Below are positions 61,314-64,000 of a DNA stretch of 64,000 nt, one piece after another (position 1 is the stretch's first letter; every line of letters starts with the position of its first letter). The DNA is from Izhakiella capsodis. Lineage in GTDB: Bacteria > Pseudomonadota > Gammaproteobacteria > Enterobacterales > Enterobacteriaceae. The translations under genes and the position numbers were made by a program. The notes below the pieces were generated by a model. The model did no database searches. It saw nothing but the letters and a program-made list of their open reading frames with translations, and was not told where the DNA came from. The stretch covers positions 186,001 to 250,000 of the forward strand of contig NZ_FOVC01000004.1 in NCBI RefSeq assembly GCF_900115045.1, written 5' to 3'.

Positions 61314-62033
61314 TCATAGCAGATTATGCTCACGCAGAAACCCTTCTCCTCCCAGCTGGCGCATTTGAAGCAATATCCACAGCTGGCGCTGGCGTAGATA
61401 AGCGGAAGGAACATCAGCGCGAAAACGCAATGGGCTGGGCAATACCGATGCCAGCAGCGCAGCTTCAGCCGGTGTTATCTTGCTGGCAGGTTTATGAAAA
61501 TATCGACGCGACGCCTCTTCAACGCCAAAAATACCCTTTCCAAATTCAGCGACGTTAAGATAGACGGTCAGAATACGCCGCTTGCTCCAGACAGTTTCAA
61601 TGCCGACGGTTAACCCTGCCTCAAGCCCTTTTCGCACCCAGCTTCGTCCATCCCAAAGAAAAACATTTTTAGCCGTCTGCTGAGAAATCGTTGAGGCTCC
61701 ACGTAACTGCCCATCGCGGCTGCCATCGAGTACTGATTCGATTGCGGCGACATCAAAACCCCAGTGAGTCGGAAACTTTTGATCTTCAGAGGCGATAACA
61801 GCCAGCTTCATCCAGGGGGATATAGCATCACTGCCAATCCAGTCAGAATGCGTCACGAAGCCGAAATCACCGCGCAACCAAGCTCCGATTTGACGTTCAG
61901 CCATTACTGCAGAGAACGGTACTGGCAGGAAAGCAAAGAGAATGATGCTTGTCACCCATATAACCAGAATACCCAGAACCACTCTGATTATCAGACGTTT
62001 AACTCGCTGCCAACCTTTCCATTTTCTCAACAT
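61314..62033 (-). CDS. mtgA: Monofunctional peptidoglycan glycosyltransferase MtgA
   Basis: MtgA polymerises lipid II into glycan strands without transpeptidation (GT51). It has 239 residues (242 in E. coli). One TM helix (about 13-34) is followed by GT51 motifs EDQKFPTHWGFD (catalytic Glu), GASTISQQTAKNVFLW and KRRILTVYLNVAEFG. It is convergent with npr. In E. coli it is followed on the far side by elbB; here there is none. Confidence 0.97.
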   Translation of the reverse strand: MLRKWKGWQRVKRLIIRVVLGILVIWVTSIILFAFLPVPFSAVMAERQIGAWLRGDFGFVTHSDWIGSDAISPWMKLAVIASEDQKFPTHWGFDVAAIESVLDGSRDGQLRGASTISQQTAKNVFLWDGRSWVRKGLEAGLTVGIETVWSKRRILTVYLNVAEFGKGIFGVEEASRRYFHKPASKITPAEAALLASVLPSPLRFRADVPSAYLRQRQLWILLQMRQLGGEGFLREHNLL

Positions 62034-62680
62034 TCACTCCCCACGTTGGATTACAAAAAATCCATAAATGGTTCAAGTTAACGCTCACCGTTTAGTCACT
62101 CAGTCCCGATGCCAGCCAGGCTCAGCTTTGATACCGCAGCTGCGAGGCAACTTCATTTAAAAAAACAAAGATTAATTGCACTTATTAGTTAGCTCATTTA
62201 ATAAATAACGTTTGAAATTATTTTTTGCAGTGTAAATTTCTTCCTGATCCATTCAAATAAATACCTAACTACTTATTATTTGTTACAATATCGGCCTCTG
62301 TATCCGCAAGATACACTTGTCGATAGTTCCCATTTCTGGCAACAAGACTGCCATGTTCTTCTGGAGCGGACCAGGACCATTTTTCAAAACGACCATAAGA
62401 TAGAAAAAACTCTGTTTTGAAAACATTACGTTGCGGTGATACTGTCGTCTATTTCATCTTCGACTTATCACATAGTTCTCTTTGATTCTATTCGGGCATC
62501 AGTTAGTTAAAGCTGTCATGCTATTATTATTCAAAAGCGGTTAAATTTGAGCCAATCATCTGTGCAAAATGATTAGCCGCTTGACAGTATCAATGAATTA
62601 ATGTTTCCTATACATACTTGTGGTTCTTAATCACACATTTTAATGGTTTTTCACGAGCCACGGCAGAATTTGCTGCTGTA
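62034..62680. other. Gene-poor stretch between mtgA and arcZ
   Basis: About 650 bp, AT-rich, in the place where E. coli has elbB. It holds a start-less coding-like frame on the minus strand (62269-62448, listed separately) and an inverted repeat at 62535-62582 (AAGCGG/CCGCTT outside, AATCAT/ATGATT inside). The remaining sequence shows nothing I can name apart from upstream sequence for mtgA and arcZ. Confidence 0.5.
62269..62448 (-). pseudogene. Start-less C-terminal coding fragment, family not recognised
   Basis: Between two TAG stops this minus-strand frame has 59 sense codons, no ATG, and a protein-like sequence including VFKTEFFLSYGRFEKWSWSA and EEHGSLVARNGNYRQVYLAD, rich in aromatic and charged residues. 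This looks like the end of a decayed gene rather than chance, but I recognise no family. No ribosome-binding site or start is visible upstream, so I do not expect a product. Confidence 0.4.
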
Positions 62681-62696
62681 GTTAATAACTGTTTTA
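62681..62696 (+). promoter_or_regulatory. Likely ArcA box at the arcZ promoter
   Basis: GTTAATAACTGTTTTA resembles the ArcA-P consensus GTTAATTAAATGTTA. It lies where the arcZ -10 region and start would be, about 120 bp before the sRNA terminator. In E. coli ArcA-P represses arcZ; the site fits that. Position of the -10 and start is inferred. Confidence 0.55.
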
Positions 62697-62809
62697 CCCA
62701 ATACCGCCTGACGCAGCCGACTCCAACTATCAGTATTGCGTCAGACATCGTTTCCCTGGTGTTGGCGCAATATTCGCGCACCCCGGCCTCGGCTGGGGTC
62801 ATTTTTTTT
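62690..62809 (+). ncRNA. arcZ: Hfq-dependent small RNA ArcZ
   Basis: The 3' part, TTTCCCTGGTGTTGGCGCA onward (62751-62809), matches the conserved processed form of E. coli ArcZ, including the terminator ACCCC(GGCC...)GGGGT and eight T. This segment pairs with rpoS, flhD and other mRNAs. The 5' part is diverged but has a perfect stem CTGACGCA/TGCGTCAG (62708-62715 with 62737-62744). The 5' end is an estimate from the E. coli length of 121 nt. ArcZ lies beside arcB, as in E. coli, its T-tail overlapping the arcB stop codon, so it can also pair with arcB mRNA. Confidence 0.92.
62780..62809 (+). terminator. Intrinsic terminator of arcZ
   Basis: ACCCC (62780-62784) pairs with GGGGT (62795-62799), with GGCC/GGCT extending the stem, followed by CATTTTTTTT. 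It overlaps the arcB stop codon on the other strand. Confidence 0.9.
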
Positions 62810-64000
62810 CTATATCTGCCAGCCAGTTGCGCGCAACGGCAAGATCATGCCGCCACTCTCTTTTTAACTCTTCGACCCATTCCTGGAGATTATCCCACCA
62901 CGCCGGTAATTCCGGGCTTTGAATCTGTTTTGCCAGCTGTTGCAAATGTATCAAGCCGACCACTCCCGCAGCCCCCTTAATCTTATGTCCTTCCTCCGCG
63001 ATCCCTTTTTGATCGCGCGCCATCATGTTGGAGTCCAGCACTTCCAGATAACCTGGCATCATCTTTTCAAATATTTCCAGGCTTTGATGAACCAGAGAAG
63101 GCCCGACTAACTCAACATATTGTTCCAATACTGTCAGGTCCAGAAGCGACGTCTGTTTCGCTTCAGTTATTGCTGTCGATGGTATTTCAGCAATAGCATC
63201 CTGCTGATAATCCCAATATTTTTTGATTATCGCAGCCAGCGCGGACACCGCAAGCGGCTTGGTCAGAACGTCATTCATTCCGGCATCAAGGTACTCTTTT
63301 TTATCTTTAAGTACGTTTGCCGTCAGCGCGATCAGCGGCGGCAAAACGCTGTTCGCATAATGCTTACGGATAGCCCTTGCGACTTCCATACCGCTCATAT
63401 CAGGCAATTGAATGTCTAATAAAACCAAATCGAACTCCTGCGGATCGAACATATCCAATGCGGCTTTCCCCGTCATCGCCACCTCCACGCTGCAGCCGAG
63501 CTTTTCCAACACCGAACGTGCAACAATAACGTTAAGCTCGATATCTTCCACCAGCAGAACGTTGAGCGCCGGCAAGGGCATGTCATCGGTAGATTCTACG
63601 TCATCGACTTCTTCCGCCACACGCGGAGCCTGGATAGTCAAAGAAAAGCATGTGCCTTCACCCTGCACACTACGTACGCTGATATCACCTCCCATGCTCT
63701 GGGCCAGACGACGAGAAACCGCCAGTCCGATACCTGTGCCGGTAGCGGGATTACCGCCATGCTGATCTTTCACCTGATAGTACATGGCAAAAATTTTATC
63801 CTGCTCGTCTTGCGGAATACCCATGCCAGAATCCTCAACGTCGAAACGCAGACTATCTTCACTCTGATAGGCGATCCGCACCACGATTTTGCCCTGCTGG
63901 GTAAATTTCACCGCATTGCCAATCAGATTCCATAAAATCTGCCGCAAACGTGTTCCATCAGTAATAATTTTGTGCGGCAACGGCAAAGCTGGCGCCATAA
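62799..64000 (-). CDS. arcB: Aerobic respiration control sensor kinase ArcB, N-terminus beyond window edge
   Basis: ArcB is the hybrid kinase that senses the quinone pool and phosphorylates ArcA when oxygen is low. About 400 C-terminal residues are present. The HATPase domain shows WNLIGNAVKFT (N box), DSGMGIP (G1) and GTGIGLAVSRRLAQ (G2); the receiver domain has the phospho-Asp in LVLLDIQLPDMSG; the HPt domain has the phospho-His in EEGHKIKGAAG. The frame continues through the right edge, so the sensor, PAS and HisKA parts are outside. ArcA would act on the nearby arcZ promoter. Confidence 0.97.
   Translation of the reverse strand, partial: MAPALPLPHKIITDGTRLRQILWNLIGNAVKFTQQGKIVVRIAYQSEDSLRFDVEDSGMGIPQDEQDKIFAMYYQVKDQHGGNPATGTGIGLAVSRRLAQSMGGDISVRSVQGEGTCFSLTIQAPRVAEEVDDVESTDDMPLPALNVLLVEDIELNVIVARSVLEKLGCSVEVAMTGKAALDMFDPQEFDLVLLDIQLPDMSGMEVARAIRKHYANSVLPPLIALTANVLKDKKEYLDAGMNDVLTKPLAVSALAAIIKKYWDYQQDAIAEIPSTAITEAKQTSLLDLTVLEQYVELVGPSLVHQSLEIFEKMMPGYLEVLDSNMMARDQKGIAEEGHKIKGAAGVVGLIHLQQLAKQIQSPELPAWWDNLQEWVEELKREWRHDLAVARNWLADIEKK

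Overview
The window reads as chromosome of a gammaproteobacterium of the order Enterobacterales. Nearly every protein matches a well-known E. coli/Salmonella protein over its full length. The gene set (miaE, a large exported hexosaminidase, a SWIM/SNF2 helicase beside nrdDG, and no yhbE, elbB, mtr, argG or yhbX at their E. coli positions) suggests a relative of Erwinia/Pantoea. That placement is inference from gene content and remembered sequences, not from a search. Only one mobile-element remnant is visible, and I see no prophage, CRISPR array or island.

Layout. 1-4.5 kb: miaE (cut by the edge), rraB, argI behind tandem ARG boxes, then pyrL-pyrB-pyrI with an intact UTP-sensing attenuator, and ridA. 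4.5-9.6 kb: two large leftward genes, a periplasmic GH20 hexosaminidase and a SNF2-type helicase. 9.7-12.4 kb: nrdD-nrdG (anaerobic ribonucleotide reductase) behind an FNR box and a spaced pair of NrdR boxes. 12.5-21.5 kb: the yhb cluster (yhbO, yhbP, yhbQ, yhbS, ubiT, ubiU, ubiV, yhbW), interrupted by a leftward HlyD plus two ABC-2 permease operon that has no ATPase gene. 21.6-22.8 kb: a decayed IS4-family transposase. 22.8-35.9 kb: a leftward RNA/translation block, secG-leuU-metY-rimP-nusA-infB-rbfA-truB-rpsO-pnp-nlpI-yrbN-deaD. 36-45.8 kb: glmM, folP, ftsH, rlmE, yhbY, greA, dacB, obgE, rpmA, rplU. 46.1-53.1 kb: ispB, sfsB, murA, ibaG and the mlaFEDCB phospholipid-transport operon. 53.3-61.3 kb: a long rightward run yrbG-kdsD-kdsC-lptC-lptA-lptB-rpoN-hpf-ptsN-rapZ-npr. 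61.3-64 kb: mtgA, a gene-poor stretch, the sRNA gene arcZ, and arcB (cut by the edge).

How it works together. The right half links cell-envelope building (KDO synthesis by KdsD/KdsC, LPS export by LptA/B/C, outer-membrane lipid asymmetry by Mla, peptidoglycan by MurA, DacB, MtgA and GlmM) with the sigma-54/nitrogen-PTS genes. The left half has an anaerobic theme: NrdDG and the UbiT/UbiU/UbiV oxygen-independent ubiquinone genes lie within 6 kb of each other, and the ArcB/ArcZ redox circuit closes the window.

I did not find a system that looks wholly undescribed. The points most worth a second look are the ATPase-less ABC-2/HlyD operon, the arcZ locus with its apparent ArcA box, the layered regulatory leaders (pyrBI; metY-rimP-nusA), the small gene yrbN overlapping deaD, and two cryptic gene-poor stretches (47.1-47.9 and 62.0-62.7 kb) that hold unrecognised, partly coding-like sequence.
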